Shown here piece by piece: positions 26,429 through 35,235 of a stretch of 50,563 nucleotides of DNA (its first letter is position 1; the number at the start of each line of letters is the position of its first letter). The notes below the pieces were generated by a model, which was not told the DNA's origin, did no database searches, and was given only the letters and a program-made list of their open reading frames with translations. The DNA comes from Gammaproteobacteria bacterium (lineage in GTDB: Bacteria > Pseudomonadota > Gammaproteobacteria > Pseudomonadales > Azotimanducaceae), in assembly GCA_026707945.1 (NCBI GenBank), contig JAPOVV010000025.1:1-50563 (forward strand). Reading direction: 5' to 3'. The translations under genes and the position numbers were made by a program.

Positions 26429-27055
26429 TTAAGACGCCTGCAGCTTCGCAGCAAGTTCATTGTCTATCTCTTCGGCACGCTGACAAGCGGCTCTCGCATG
26501 CATACGTCGTGAGTAGTCCACAAACGCATCACGTTCGTCGATCACGGTCATCATCATGTTCCACTGCAGCTGCGCAGCTAGATAAACATCCGCCGCACTA
26601 AACTGGTCGCCGGCCGCATATTCTTGCGTCGACAACATGCCTTCAAGTGTCTCCAACATCCGACCGTGTGTGCCGTATCCGACTAGGCCTTCCCCATCCT
26701 CGGGTACTTCGAATCCAAGTGCAACCGTAACGCAACTCTGCTCAAGTGGACCAGCGGTAAATAGCAACCAACGGTAATAGCTACCTCGGTCCGCTGGCGC
26801 AGGCGCTAAGCCAGCTTCCGGGAATGCATCCGCCATATACGCGCATATAGCAGCTGCTTCCGTCACAACAACGTCACCGTGCTTGATCGCTGGTACCTTT
26901 CCCATTGGGTTAATGCGTTGATATTCAGGCGACTTGATCGTTGTACCAAATTCCAATATTTCCGTGTCGTAGGGCTGCCCAACTTCCTCTAACATCCAAC
27001 GCGCAATGCGCCCGCGGGACATCGGGTGGGTGAAGAGGATTAAGTCATCGCTCAT
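26429..27055 (-). CDS. Glutathione S-transferase family protein
   Basis: 208 residues with the thioredoxin-like N-terminal domain (LILFTHPMSRGRIARWMLEEVGQPYD, then NPMGKVPAI and TEAAAICAYMAD for the glutathione site) and an all-helical second domain (ADVYLAAQLQWNMM). GGAG lies eight bases before the ATG. It may detoxify or isomerise an electrophile; the exact class cannot be set. It is transcribed with the ankyrin gene downstream and divergently from purE across 82 bp. Confidence 0.85.
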   Translation of the reverse strand: MSDDLILFTHPMSRGRIARWMLEEVGQPYDTEILEFGTTIKSPEYQRINPMGKVPAIKHGDVVVTEAAAICAYMADAFPEAGLAPAPADRGSYYRWLLFTAGPLEQSCVTVALGFEVPEDGEGLVGYGTHGRMLETLEGMLSTQEYAAGDQFSAADVYLAAQLQWNMMMTVIDERDAFVDYSRRMHARAACQRAEEIDNELAAKLQAS

Positions 27056-27137
27056 ATAAGAAGCTCCTTCTCATAGCGTCAATAGAATTGCCGCTTCATT
27101 TTCTTGCGTATGTTCGCATATCTCAGTGGAGGATTAG

Positions 27138-27635
27138 ATGCCTTTTGTTGCCGTATTGATGGGTTCTGACTCGGATTGGCCCACAATGCAAGCAACCGCA
27201 GAGACGCTCGATGCTTTCTCGATCTCGTATGAAGTGAGGGTATCGTCCGCTCATCGCACACCGGAAGAAACGATCGCGTATGTGAAAGAAGCTGAGCGGC
27301 GCGACTGCCAGGTCTTCATCTGTGCTGCAGGACTAGCCGCGCACCTTGCAGGCGCTGTCGCAGCCCATACCACGCGACCCGTGATCGGCGTTCCGATGGA
27401 CGGTGGACCATTGAGCGGTTTCGATGCGCTACTCTCAACCGTGCAGATGCCGGGAGGCGTACCTGTAGCCACGGTCGCAATCGGTAAAGCGGGGGCGAAA
27501 AACGCGGGTTACCTCGCCGCTCAAATCCTCTCATTGAACGACGGTACATTAGCCGACAGACTCAATGAAGACCGCGTAAATAATCGCGAGTCCATCAAAA
27601 AGAAAAACGCAGAGGTCCAGGCCTCGCTCAAGTGA
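27138..27635 (+). CDS. purE: N5-carboxyaminoimidazole ribonucleotide mutase (PurE class I)
   Basis: 165 residues with the diagnostic [14 protein letters not shown] and GVPMDGG motifs; also [11 protein letters not shown] near the end. It converts N5-CAIR to CAIR in purine synthesis. A good Shine-Dalgarno (GGAGG) precedes the ATG. Its partner purK is not next to it. The TGA stop overlaps the GTG start of the TsaC gene (GTGA), so the two are translationally coupled and followed by aroE 2 bp later. Confidence 0.95.
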   Translation: MPFVAVLMGSDSDWPTMQATAETLDAFSISYEVRVSSAHRTPEETIAYVKEAERRDCQVFICAAGLAAHLAGAVAAHTTRPVIGVPMDGGPLSGFDALLSTVQMPGGVPVATVAIGKAGAKNAGYLAAQILSLNDGTLADRLNEDRVNNRESIKKKNAEVQASLK

Positions 27636-28177
27636 GTGCAGAGCTCCACGAAGCAGTTCAGCTGCTTCGGGATGGAGGGATTATTTGTCACGCCTGCGAA
27701 GGTGTTTGGGGATTTGCATGCGACCCGTTCAATGCATTAGCGGTGCGACGCATTCTCCAAGTCAAGCGACGGCCTCAATCTAAAGGACTGATCGTCATCG
27801 CGAACGAAGCTGCTCAATTTGAACCGGAATTGGCACAATTAAGTTCCGAAAAGCGAATTCGAATTGAAAAAACCTGGCCTGGACCCACAACGTGGTTGCT
27901 GCCGACGACGCGATTTCCTGCGTGGATCGTTGGAGACAACACAACTGTAGCAGCGCGCGTACCGGGTCACGAGCAAGCTCGAGAGATCGCCGCAATGTTT
28001 AAGCATCCCATCGTGTCGACGTCCGCCAACATCGCCAACGAACCGCCGTGTCTGACTGAAAGCGAGGCGCGGGAGAAATTCGAGAGTACTGTCGATTATG
28101 TCGTACCAGGAGCGATCGCTCAATCAACCGGACCAAGCGAGATATTTGACGCGATAAGTGGTCATCAAATTCGATAG
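27632..28177 (+). CDS. tsaC: L-threonylcarbamoyladenylate synthase (Sua5/YrdC/TsaC)
   Basis: 181 residues, the length of the short TsaC form without a Sua5 extension. Recognisable are [32 protein letters not shown] (the K-R...S-K nucleotide-binding segment), [15 protein letters not shown] and STSANI. It makes threonylcarbamoyl-AMP for the t6A modification of tRNA. The GTG start shares bases with the purE stop. tsaC next to aroE is a common gammaproteobacterial arrangement. Confidence 0.92.
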   Translation: MSAELHEAVQLLRDGGIICHACEGVWGFACDPFNALAVRRILQVKRRPQSKGLIVIANEAAQFEPELAQLSSEKRIRIEKTWPGPTTWLLPTTRFPAWIVGDNTTVAARVPGHEQAREIAAMFKHPIVSTSANIANEPPCLTESEAREKFESTVDYVVPGAIAQSTGPSEIFDAISGHQIR

Positions 28178-28179
28178 CT

Positions 28180-29127
28180 ATGAAGTTCGCCGTTATCGGA
28201 AACCCCATCGCGCATAGTCTTTCCCCGGAGATACACCTAGCATTCGCAGCGCAGGTCGGTTTGGAAATAACCTATGACCGAATTCTGTCAGCCCCCAGCG
28301 ATTTCCATTCCACCGCACAAGATTTCTTCACAGCACACGGAATAGGACTCAATGTAACTGCGCCTTTCAAACAAGACGCGTTCAAGTTCGCTACGGAGAA
28401 CGATTCGGCGTCGAAGGCTGCGGGTGCTGTAAACACTATCCACGCAACGGATGGTGTGTATCTCGGTTACAACACGGACGGAATCGGTCTGGTTGCTGAT
28501 CTGACGCGTCTTGGTTGGCCACTGCAACAAGCCAAGATTCTGGTGATCGGCGCGGGTGGCGCCGCACAAGGGATCGTTCTGCCACTTCTCAATCAAGGCG
28601 CTGAACTATTTCTGGCTAATCGCACAAGAGCTCGTGCTGAAGCTCTGAAAGAACAGTTTCCAAAAATTGAAGTGTTAGGGCTAGAGCAACTTTCTCGGGG
28701 ATGGGATATCGTAATTAATGCCACGGCTGCCGGTTGGCAGCAACAGCAACTCCCGGTTCCCAGTGAGACGTTCGAAGACGCACGATGTTATGACCTTGTC
28801 TACCAACGCGACAGTCGTACGCCTTTCATTCAGCAAATCGAATCGTACGCGGGAGATACATCCGACGGCCTAGGGATGCTGGTAGAACAAGCGGCTGAAG
28901 CATTTCGAATCTGGCACGACGTGAAGCCTCAAACGAACTCGGTACTCAATGCGCTTCGCAATCCGAAGCGACAGTTTATCTCCGGGGCAGAGTGCCCTAG
29001 ATGTGGCAATCAGGATACGATTTACGTTGAACGTGACCTGCTAGGGACTGCAACTTTACGAGCTTGTCATGCCTGCAACTACAGCGAGGATATGGAGGGA
29101 AACGTCTCAGTTGAGCTACAGAAGTAG
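28180..29127 (+). CDS. aroE: Shikimate dehydrogenase fused to a YheV-like (DUF2387) zinc-ribbon tail
   Basis: 315 residues, about 45 longer than usual AroE. Residues 1-260 are a complete shikimate dehydrogenase: SHSLSP-type start (HSLSP), NVTAPFK with catalytic K64, GYNTDG with D100, GAGGAAQG, ANRTR for NADP and VEQAAEAF. From about 263 it reads KRQFISGAECPRCG and ends with a CXXC...CXXC set (C272, C275, C296, C299), the hallmark of the small YheV/DUF2387 zinc-ribbon family that is normally a separate protein. The reading frame is uninterrupted. It reduces 3-dehydroshikimate to shikimate in aromatic amino-acid synthesis; what the tail adds is unknown. Preceded by tsaC at 2 bp. Confidence 0.9.
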   Translation: MKFAVIGNPIAHSLSPEIHLAFAAQVGLEITYDRILSAPSDFHSTAQDFFTAHGIGLNVTAPFKQDAFKFATENDSASKAAGAVNTIHATDGVYLGYNTDGIGLVADLTRLGWPLQQAKILVIGAGGAAQGIVLPLLNQGAELFLANRTRARAEALKEQFPKIEVLGLEQLSRGWDIVINATAAGWQQQQLPVPSETFEDARCYDLVYQRDSRTPFIQQIESYAGDTSDGLGMLVEQAAEAFRIWHDVKPQTNSVLNALRNPKRQFISGAECPRCGNQDTIYVERDLLGTATLRACHACNYSEDMEGNVSVELQK

Positions 29128-29215
29128 AGCTAAACGGTGGAACCCAAGACGCACACCCATACTGAATGGCATCCTATGCTTCAAAATGACTTTTATGGCT
29201 AAACGACAAGCCTGA

Positions 29216-29914
29216 ATGAGAACTCCCCCAGGTGGTTGGCCTCTTACCACACAAGTTGGAATCGCGGTGCTAGTCACAATCGCATTAAGCATTTGGCAAT
29301 TGGGTCGGGGCTTTGAAAAGCTCGACTTAAAGGACGACTATGAAACCAAATTGAATCTACCACCGATTTCAGAAGCTTCCTTGTCAACAACGGATAGCGA
29401 CTATCGAAAGCTCCAGCTGCGCGGTCGATTTGATGCACAGCGCTACTTCATCATCGAAGATCGACGACACCGCGGCCGTTCTGGCTATTGGGTGATACAA
29501 GCTTTCAACACAGAACGAGATCGATATCTCGTAAATCGCGGATGGGTTTCCGTCGAGTCTTCAGTTCGCGTTAATCCTACGGTCGATACCCCTGACGCAA
29601 CCCTTTCTATAATCGGTATCGCGTGGCCAAACCCAGTTTTGCGTTCGTCGTTAGAGGTTTCCCAACCTGACTGGCCGATACGTCTCCGTGACGTCGATAT
29701 TGGCAAAATGGCACGGTTGACCGGTGCTCGCGCACTGGAATTGCGTCTCATCGAGGAGAGTCCCGGGGTCTTGCAGGCCGCGCCACTGCAGGTCGAGTTT
29801 TCGGCCGCTATTCACTGGGGCTATGCGGCACAATGGCTGCTCATTGGTGCACTAGTTCTCGGCGGATACTGGTTTTTCACCGTGAGAAAAGACAAGGCGT
29901 CTCAAGAAACATGA
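29216..29914 (+). CDS. SURF1-family cytochrome oxidase assembly protein
   Basis: 232 residues. Transmembrane helices lie at both ends (VGIAVLVTIALSIWQLGRG and WLLIGALVLGGYWFF). Between them are the SURF1 landmarks: WQLGRG, a block with YFIIEDRRHRGRSGYWVI and LVNRGWV, and HWGYAAQW near the second helix. It helps insert heme into the cytochrome c oxidase subunit I. The ATG overlaps a preceding in-frame TGA region and its stop overlaps the SCO start (ATGA). No ctaA, ctaB or oxidase genes are adjacent, although SURF1 usually sits beside them. Confidence 0.88.
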   Translation: MRTPPGGWPLTTQVGIAVLVTIALSIWQLGRGFEKLDLKDDYETKLNLPPISEASLSTTDSDYRKLQLRGRFDAQRYFIIEDRRHRGRSGYWVIQAFNTERDRYLVNRGWVSVESSVRVNPTVDTPDATLSIIGIAWPNPVLRSSLEVSQPDWPIRLRDVDIGKMARLTGARALELRLIEESPGVLQAAPLQVEFSAAIHWGYAAQWLLIGALVLGGYWFFTVRKDKASQET

Positions 29915-30552
29915 AGTTCAACGTTCGATTTGCTCTACTTGGTAGCGTAGGTGTGATTGCACTCGCGTTACTAGCCTGGAATTTGCGGTCGGAACCTGTA
30001 TCCATGGATGAACTAGCGTCGCTAGGCGTCGTCGTCCTGCCTGAACCCATTCCACTTGAAAATCTTCAACTCGTTGGCGAAGATGGTCAAGTATTTGACG
30101 GTTCTCAACTCAGGGGCAAATGGACCTTTGGATTTTTCGGCTATACGCATTGCCCCGACATCTGCCCGATTACGCTCGCCCAGATGAAGACGGTTTTTGA
30201 TCAATTCAAAGAACAAGGCGACACGAATACTCTCGAAAACACCCAACGCTTGTTTGTTTCCATTGACGCCAAGCGTGACCATCACGAAGTCGTTAAGTCG
30301 TATACCGACAACATCGATCCGGACATCATCGGCATTACGGGCGAACCTGATGAAGTGAAGCGTCTTGCCGATAGTGTTTTTGTCGGATACAAGCAGCTTG
30401 GAGATCCAGACAAGGAAACGGATTACCTTGTCGAACACCAAGGAAATATCGTGATCTTCGATCGAAACGGAAACTGCTACGGCTTTATTAAGTCACCGTT
30501 TGAAGAGCACCTTCTCGCGCGCATCTTTTCGCAGATGGCTGACCTCAGCTAA
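29911..30552 (+). CDS. SCO1/SenC copper chaperone
   Basis: 213 residues from the ATG at 29911, which overlaps the SURF1 stop; an in-frame ATG further upstream lies inside SURF1. An N-terminal membrane anchor (FALLGSVGVIALALLAW) is followed by a thioredoxin-like fold with the copper site THCPDIC (C81, C85) and distal H176 in LVEHQG. SCO proteins load copper on the CuA site of cytochrome oxidase and sometimes act in redox sensing. The gene's 3' end overlaps the convergent Nramp-like gene by 8 bp. Confidence 0.9.
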   Translation: MKFNVRFALLGSVGVIALALLAWNLRSEPVSMDELASLGVVVLPEPIPLENLQLVGEDGQVFDGSQLRGKWTFGFFGYTHCPDICPITLAQMKTVFDQFKEQGDTNTLENTQRLFVSIDAKRDHHEVVKSYTDNIDPDIIGITGEPDEVKRLADSVFVGYKQLGDPDKETDYLVEHQGNIVIFDRNGNCYGFIKSPFEEHLLARIFSQMADLS

Positions 30553-31933
30553 AGAGGTTTTGGAACGTAAACCAAATCACGAAAAACGACATCAATAACT
30601 GAAATACAAACGTCGCCCACAACGCAGCTTTCAAACTCCAGTGCGGCTTGATTCGCTGATCCATGTGACGTTTCTGCAACCATAGCGTTGCACCACTTTG
30701 AATCGGTAACGTGATGGCCGCAAATGACGCGGAAATCATGACCAGGATCACCGGGTTCTGAAATCCCAAATCCAGAAAAAAGGCGATGATCGGGATGACG
30801 ATCACATAGCCTCGAGTCCACTGACGACGATGGATTTTTGTGCGGTTAATAAAGCCAAACTCAACAATGTAATCCGGGAATACGCGACCACCAGCGCCTA
30901 CGCCAGAGAGCGTCGTTGAAAACAGGATGCAGAACGCTCCTACTGCGAACAGCAGTACCGACCATCCACCTAACGTGCCGGTAAACATCCCTGCTAGGAC
31001 TTCAATCGTCTCCAGCCCTTCGGGCCGAGCCCCGGTCGCGTGAAGCACGCCCGCGCCTAGTAAATAAAAAGGGACCGTCGCTAAGGTGAGTATTAGCAAG
31101 GTCAGCCACACGTCTGCGTGAAGCACTTTGATCCAGCCTTTGGCGCGGTCTACCCAGCGCGGGTCTGATGGGTCAGCACCAATGTATTTGGGATAACCCT
31201 TTTCAACACACCAATAGGTGTACGCAGCGATCTCGCCGCCGTTTACACCCGTATAGCCATACATTGCGATTGCAAGCGCGGCGACCGCCAACGGGAAATG
31301 GAACCTAAATCCTTCCGCGAGATCATCCAGCGTCATCTGGAATTCCGTGGTCTGCATAACCCCGCTGCTAAAGAGCGTGATCACTGTGAAACTCATCACG
31401 AGACCGAGCATGATGCGCTCGAGATATGGATAGGAGCCAGTCGCGAGGATCCCAATCGCACCTACAGTCACGAGCCCAGTCGCCACGCTTGGATTCAGCC
31501 CATCGAACATGAGCGCGAGCCCCTGTCCGGCGCCTCCCACGATACCGCCAAGTCCGAAAATGCCCGGAAAGAACGAGATGACTGCCAGCCACACTGGCCA
31601 CCCAACCGGACCTTTCGGACCTTTGATCTTCCCAGGCAACCGATTCAAAGCGCGCATGTATGTGTCGCCAGTCGAGATGCAATACCGAGTTATTTCGGCT
31701 TGCACAATCGACTTACTCCAGCACGAAACCAGCACCCACCATAGCAAAGTGAAGCCTGCTGCGGCGCCAAGACCTGAGGTTAAAAGAATTTCGCCTGAAC
31801 CCACAATCGATCCCGAAACGATGACGCTGGGACCGAGATGGCGAAACCTGCCAGTTAGTGTTGCAGGTGGTTCAACTGGTTCGTTACGACCCTGTGTATA
31901 TGGATCGATTTCTCGCGCAGGATCGATTGGCAA
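30545..31933 (-). CDS. Nramp-fold membrane transporter lacking the canonical metal-binding motifs
   Basis: 462 residues, about 11-12 transmembrane helices, cytoplasmic N-terminus. The family is indicated by HLGPSVIVSGSIVGSGEIL (TM1), the AEITRYCISTGDTY stretch and the repeated helix pattern. In TM1, where manganese/iron transporters have DPGN, this one has GSGE (residues 45-48); in TM6, where MPH is expected, it reads YGYTGVNGGEIAAY. Substrate is therefore uncertain: perhaps not Mn2+ or Fe2+. It is a lone gene between the SCO gene (overlapping ends) and the divergent egtB gene. Related family members without these residues have been found to carry other cargo, which is why I keep the substrate open. 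Confidence 0.8.
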   Translation of the reverse strand: MPIDPAREIDPYTQGRNEPVEPPATLTGRFRHLGPSVIVSGSIVGSGEILLTSGLGAAAGFTLLWWVLVSCWSKSIVQAEITRYCISTGDTYMRALNRLPGKIKGPKGPVGWPVWLAVISFFPGIFGLGGIVGGAGQGLALMFDGLNPSVATGLVTVGAIGILATGSYPYLERIMLGLVMSFTVITLFSSGVMQTTEFQMTLDDLAEGFRFHFPLAVAALAIAMYGYTGVNGGEIAAYTYWCVEKGYPKYIGADPSDPRWVDRAKGWIKVLHADVWLTLLILTLATVPFYLLGAGVLHATGARPEGLETIEVLAGMFTGTLGGWSVLLFAVGAFCILFSTTLSGVGAGGRVFPDYIVEFGFINRTKIHRRQWTRGYVIVIPIIAFFLDLGFQNPVILVMISASFAAITLPIQSGATLWLQKRHMDQRIKPHWSLKAALWATFVFQLLMSFFVIWFTFQNLFS

Positions 31934-32025
31934 TCTCGCTATGGCTATTCACAAAAGCAGCATTGGAAGTAACGCCGCGATATCCGCTCGTTATTATTGT
32001 GAAGGGATTACAAACCGCGTAGATA

Positions 32026-33270
32026 TTGGGTTGCTCGAGCGCGCTTGCGCGATTAGAGCGCGTTCGTACGCAGACTGAACGTCTGTGCGAACCGCTAGAA
32101 ACAGAAGACTACTGCATCCAACCAATGGCGGACGCGAGTCCGCCAAAATGGCATTTGGCACACACTACGTGGTTTTTCGAAACGTTCGTATTAAAGCCAG
32201 CGGTACCGACCTATAAGGCTTTTCATCCAGCCTACGAATATCTATTCAATTCCTACTACGAAGGAGTAGGTACTCGGCATCCGCGTCCTGAGCGTGGTTT
32301 GCTCTCACGACCGCTAGTTTCAGAAATCTACGAATACCGCAAACACGTCGACGATGCATTGCAGCACCTGTTACAGACTTCCCCGAAAGATGAATGGGTG
32401 CGGCGAATTGAACTCGGTATACACCACGAACAGCAGCACCAAGAGCTGCTGATCACGGATCTCAAATGCAATCTTGGCCGCAATCCTATTCGTCCTGTTT
32501 ATCTAGAAAAACCACCCGGTCTCGCGCCACCGGCTACCAAGCAGACTACCTTCATCGGTTGCGGCGACGAAATGGCGAATATCGGTGCCGAGCCCCATAT
32601 TGATCCGTTCTGTTTCGACAATGAACTACCGCGGCATTCAGTCTGGCTGGCACCATTCGAAATCGCCGACCGTCTAGTCACAAACGGGGAATATCTCGAC
32701 TTTATCGATGATGGCGGTTACGAAAACGTCTCGCTTTGGCTTTCTGACGGTTGGATGGAAAGAGCCACTCGCGGTTGGCAAGCCCCTGCATACTGGTTTC
32801 AACAAGACGGGCAATGGTTTGAGTACACGCTACACGGTGTCGCACCGGTCGATGTCGATAGCCCAGTCTGCCATGTCAGTTACTACGAAGCAGATGCATA
32901 CGCACGATGGGTGAACGCACGTCTACCTACCGAATTTGAGTGGGAAGCAGCGGCTCAATCACCGAATGATTTTGAACGTGGAACGTTTGCCGATGATGGA
33001 TATTTCCATCCACGACCGCAATCCCCGACGTTCTGCGGCGATTGCTGGGAATGGACATCGTCGAGCTATGCCCCTTATCCCGGTTATCGGCCTCTTGAAG
33101 GGACTTTAGGTGAATACAACGGCAAATTTATGGCTAATCAATACGTGCTGCGCGGCGGCTCGTGCGCGACGCCGTTCAGTCACTATCGCAACTCCTATAG
33201 GAACTTTTTTTACAGTAAAGATCGCTGGCAATTCACCGGCATTCGATTAGGAAGAAATTTTGACCACTGA
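32026..33270 (+). CDS. egtB: Ergothioneine biosynthesis protein EgtB (sulfoxide synthase)
   Basis: 414 residues from a TTG at 32026; an in-frame TAG lies just upstream (32020-32022). An N-terminal DinB-like domain (ADASPPKWHLAHTTWFFE) supplies iron ligands: H46 and H134/H138 in HHEQQHQE. The rest is the FGE-sulfatase fold with RLPTEFEWEAAAQ, GDCWEWTSS and LRGGSCATP near the end. EgtB joins a thiol to the imidazole of N-alpha-trimethylhistidine using O2. There is no C-terminal methyltransferase, so it is EgtB and not the fused OvoA. EgtD overlaps its end by 11 bp, so both are made together. Confidence 0.92.
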   Translation: MGCSSALARLERVRTQTERLCEPLETEDYCIQPMADASPPKWHLAHTTWFFETFVLKPAVPTYKAFHPAYEYLFNSYYEGVGTRHPRPERGLLSRPLVSEIYEYRKHVDDALQHLLQTSPKDEWVRRIELGIHHEQQHQELLITDLKCNLGRNPIRPVYLEKPPGLAPPATKQTTFIGCGDEMANIGAEPHIDPFCFDNELPRHSVWLAPFEIADRLVTNGEYLDFIDDGGYENVSLWLSDGWMERATRGWQAPAYWFQQDGQWFEYTLHGVAPVDVDSPVCHVSYYEADAYARWVNARLPTEFEWEAAAQSPNDFERGTFADDGYFHPRPQSPTFCGDCWEWTSSSYAPYPGYRPLEGTLGEYNGKFMANQYVLRGGSCATPFSHYRNSYRNFFYSKDRWQFTGIRLGRNFDH

Positions 33271-34243
33271 ACGATATCGATTCTTTGACCAAAACCCCAT
33301 ACTCCCTAACGTAATCGAGGAAATCAGACAGGGTCTTCGAGAATCTCCTAAGCGGATATCGCCGAAGTATTTCTACGACGAGCATGGGTCCGCCCTGTTT
33401 GAGCAGATCACAGATCTCCCTGAGTATTACTTAACACGAACGGAGATCGGCATCCTCGACGAATACAAGGAAGAACTCTCGCAGATCATCGATAAGTCGT
33501 GCTGCCTTATTGAATATGGCAGCGGTTCCAGTAGAAAAGTCCGTTTGTTAATTAATGCAATTGCTCCTCGATTCTATGTGCCTGTTGACATATCGAGAGA
33601 ACACCTGGACCAATCCGCTCGAGCCATCCATGACGACTTCGCTTCGTTGCACGTCTATCCGACGTGCGCCGACTACACTCAAACCCTTGAACTGCCCGAC
33701 GTTATTGACGGTGCACCACGGTGCGGCTTTTTCCCAGGTTCGAGTATCGGAAACTTCGAGCGTGACGATGCGGCACGTTTCTTAACAAATCTCCGACGAG
33801 ATATTGGTCCAGGCGGTCACTGCATCATCGGTTTTGACAGCCGCAAGCCCAAAACCATTCTAGAAGCAGCCTATAACGACACGAAAGGCGTCACTGCATC
33901 GTTCAACTTGAACCTGCTGAGCAACCTAAATCGCACGACCGGGACGGACTTCGATCCATCGGGATTTCGACACCAATCGTTCTATAACGAGACGCTGGGT
34001 CGCATTGAGATGCATTTGGTTAGCAAGACCACACAAAACGTAACCTTGGACGGCGAAACGTTTCACTTTGCCAACGGCGAAACGATTCACACTGAAAACT
34101 CGTACAAGTACTCTCTCGATGAAGTGAAAGCGCTCGCGCACAAGTCCGGCATGTCGTTTATTAAGCACTGGGAAGATAGTCAAGCTTGGTTCTACGTTGT
34201 TCTTTTACGCGTGCCGGATGCTGCCGAGTCGGACGTCGGTTAG
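33260..34243 (+). CDS. egtD: Histidine N-alpha-methyltransferase EgtD
   Basis: 327 residues from a TTG at 33260, with AGGA seven bases upstream inside the egtB 3' end. Landmarks are SPKYFYDEHGSALFEQIT near the N-terminus, the SAM-binding GSGSSRKVR, PVDIS, FFPGSSIGNF and the C-terminal ENSYKYS. It trimethylates histidine to hercynine, the EgtB substrate. Genes for a gamma-glutamyl amidase (EgtC) or the PLP C-S lyase (EgtE) are absent nearby, so that step is encoded elsewhere. The stop codon shares bases with the convergent thrB stop. Confidence 0.92.
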   Translation: MTTERYRFFDQNPILPNVIEEIRQGLRESPKRISPKYFYDEHGSALFEQITDLPEYYLTRTEIGILDEYKEELSQIIDKSCCLIEYGSGSSRKVRLLINAIAPRFYVPVDISREHLDQSARAIHDDFASLHVYPTCADYTQTLELPDVIDGAPRCGFFPGSSIGNFERDDAARFLTNLRRDIGPGGHCIIGFDSRKPKTILEAAYNDTKGVTASFNLNLLSNLNRTTGTDFDPSGFRHQSFYNETLGRIEMHLVSKTTQNVTLDGETFHFANGETIHTENSYKYSLDEVKALAHKSGMSFIKHWEDSQAWFYVVLLRVPDAAESDVG

Positions 34244-35226
34244 AGCAGACTTTCGCGTACGACGCTAAACGGTAGGCGTGTGTGGCTTTTCACCAGATCC
34301 TTAAACTCATCGGGATCTTTCACGGGGTAGTGGGCTGGCAAGTCAGTACGAATGTATATCAACAAGCGTGACAACCAGAACGCCAACGCAGCGTAAAGTA
34401 GGAAGGTCGGCAGGAACCATAGTTCGGCTTGCGTTATAGCACGAACGGACGAATATCCGCGTAACAATTCGACCGCACGATCACGATCTATCGAATCGCC
34501 ATTCCTGCACCAGTCATTTATCGCGACTGCCAGATCGTATACGCAATATCCACTGCCCGCGTGGTGGAAATCGAGAATACCAGCCAGACCGTACGTATTA
34601 AAAAGTGCATTGTCGAGAAATAAATCTGCATGAATTACGGACCTAGGCAACGTTGCCACATCAGAACGCGATAACAGGTCAATGACCGTTTGAAGCGTCG
34701 CCTCAAGCTCTACGCGATCGAGTAACGACACATCAAACTTGACAGTATCGGTTTTTCGTGTCAACCAATCGCTATCGCGTACGTATGACTCAACCTCGTC
34801 CTGTATTGACGTCGTCGCAGCATGAAACCTCGCAAGGAAACGACCAATCGCCGCACACTGGGACCTAACTGGATTTACCACATGCATGCCATCTAGCTTG
34901 CTACATAGCAATGCTGGCTTGTCAAACAATGTAGTTTCCGAAGCGCCATTGACCGTTCGAATAACTTGTGGCACTGGTAAGCCCTCAGCAACGCACCGAT
35001 CGAGAATCTTGACCATCGCGTCGCGGTTCGAACCTGACCCGTTTGCTTCCTCGATTAGGGTGAGGACGTACTCTCCCGTTTTGCCGTCTTCCTGAGTCGT
35101 ACGAACAAAGTAGTTCGTGTTTTCAATGCCCTCCGAAGCTTCCTTGAAGCCTTCAAGGCTCCCGACCGGATATTCTGAAAGAGTCCGCGCGATATCGTCC
35201 GCACTGAGTAGAGTAATAACAGCCAT
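34240..35226 (-). CDS. thrB: Homoserine kinase (ThrB, choline-kinase fold)
   Basis: 328 residues. The APH/choline-kinase fold is clear: GIENTNYFV near the start, VIHADLFLDNALF (catalytic loop), GILDFHHAGSG (metal-binding), and DLAVAINDWC. It phosphorylates homoserine in threonine synthesis. The position next to DUF2782 and polA is the same as in Pseudomonas, where this fold type of ThrB occurs. It is transcribed after DUF2782, 9 bp away. Its last bases overlap the egtD stop. Confidence 0.9.
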   Translation of the reverse strand: MAVITLLSADDIARTLSEYPVGSLEGFKEASEGIENTNYFVRTTQEDGKTGEYVLTLIEEANGSGSNRDAMVKILDRCVAEGLPVPQVIRTVNGASETTLFDKPALLCSKLDGMHVVNPVRSQCAAIGRFLARFHAATTSIQDEVESYVRDSDWLTRKTDTVKFDVSLLDRVELEATLQTVIDLLSRSDVATLPRSVIHADLFLDNALFNTYGLAGILDFHHAGSGYCVYDLAVAINDWCRNGDSIDRDRAVELLRGYSSVRAITQAELWFLPTFLLYAALAFWLSRLLIYIRTDLPAHYPVKDPDEFKDLVKSHTRLPFSVVRESLL

Positions 35227-35235
35227 ACAACCGCT

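Noticed and set aside
32026-33270. OvoA (ovothiol) identity for the sulfoxide synthase
   Set aside because: No fused C-terminal methyltransferase, and the next gene is a separate EgtD.
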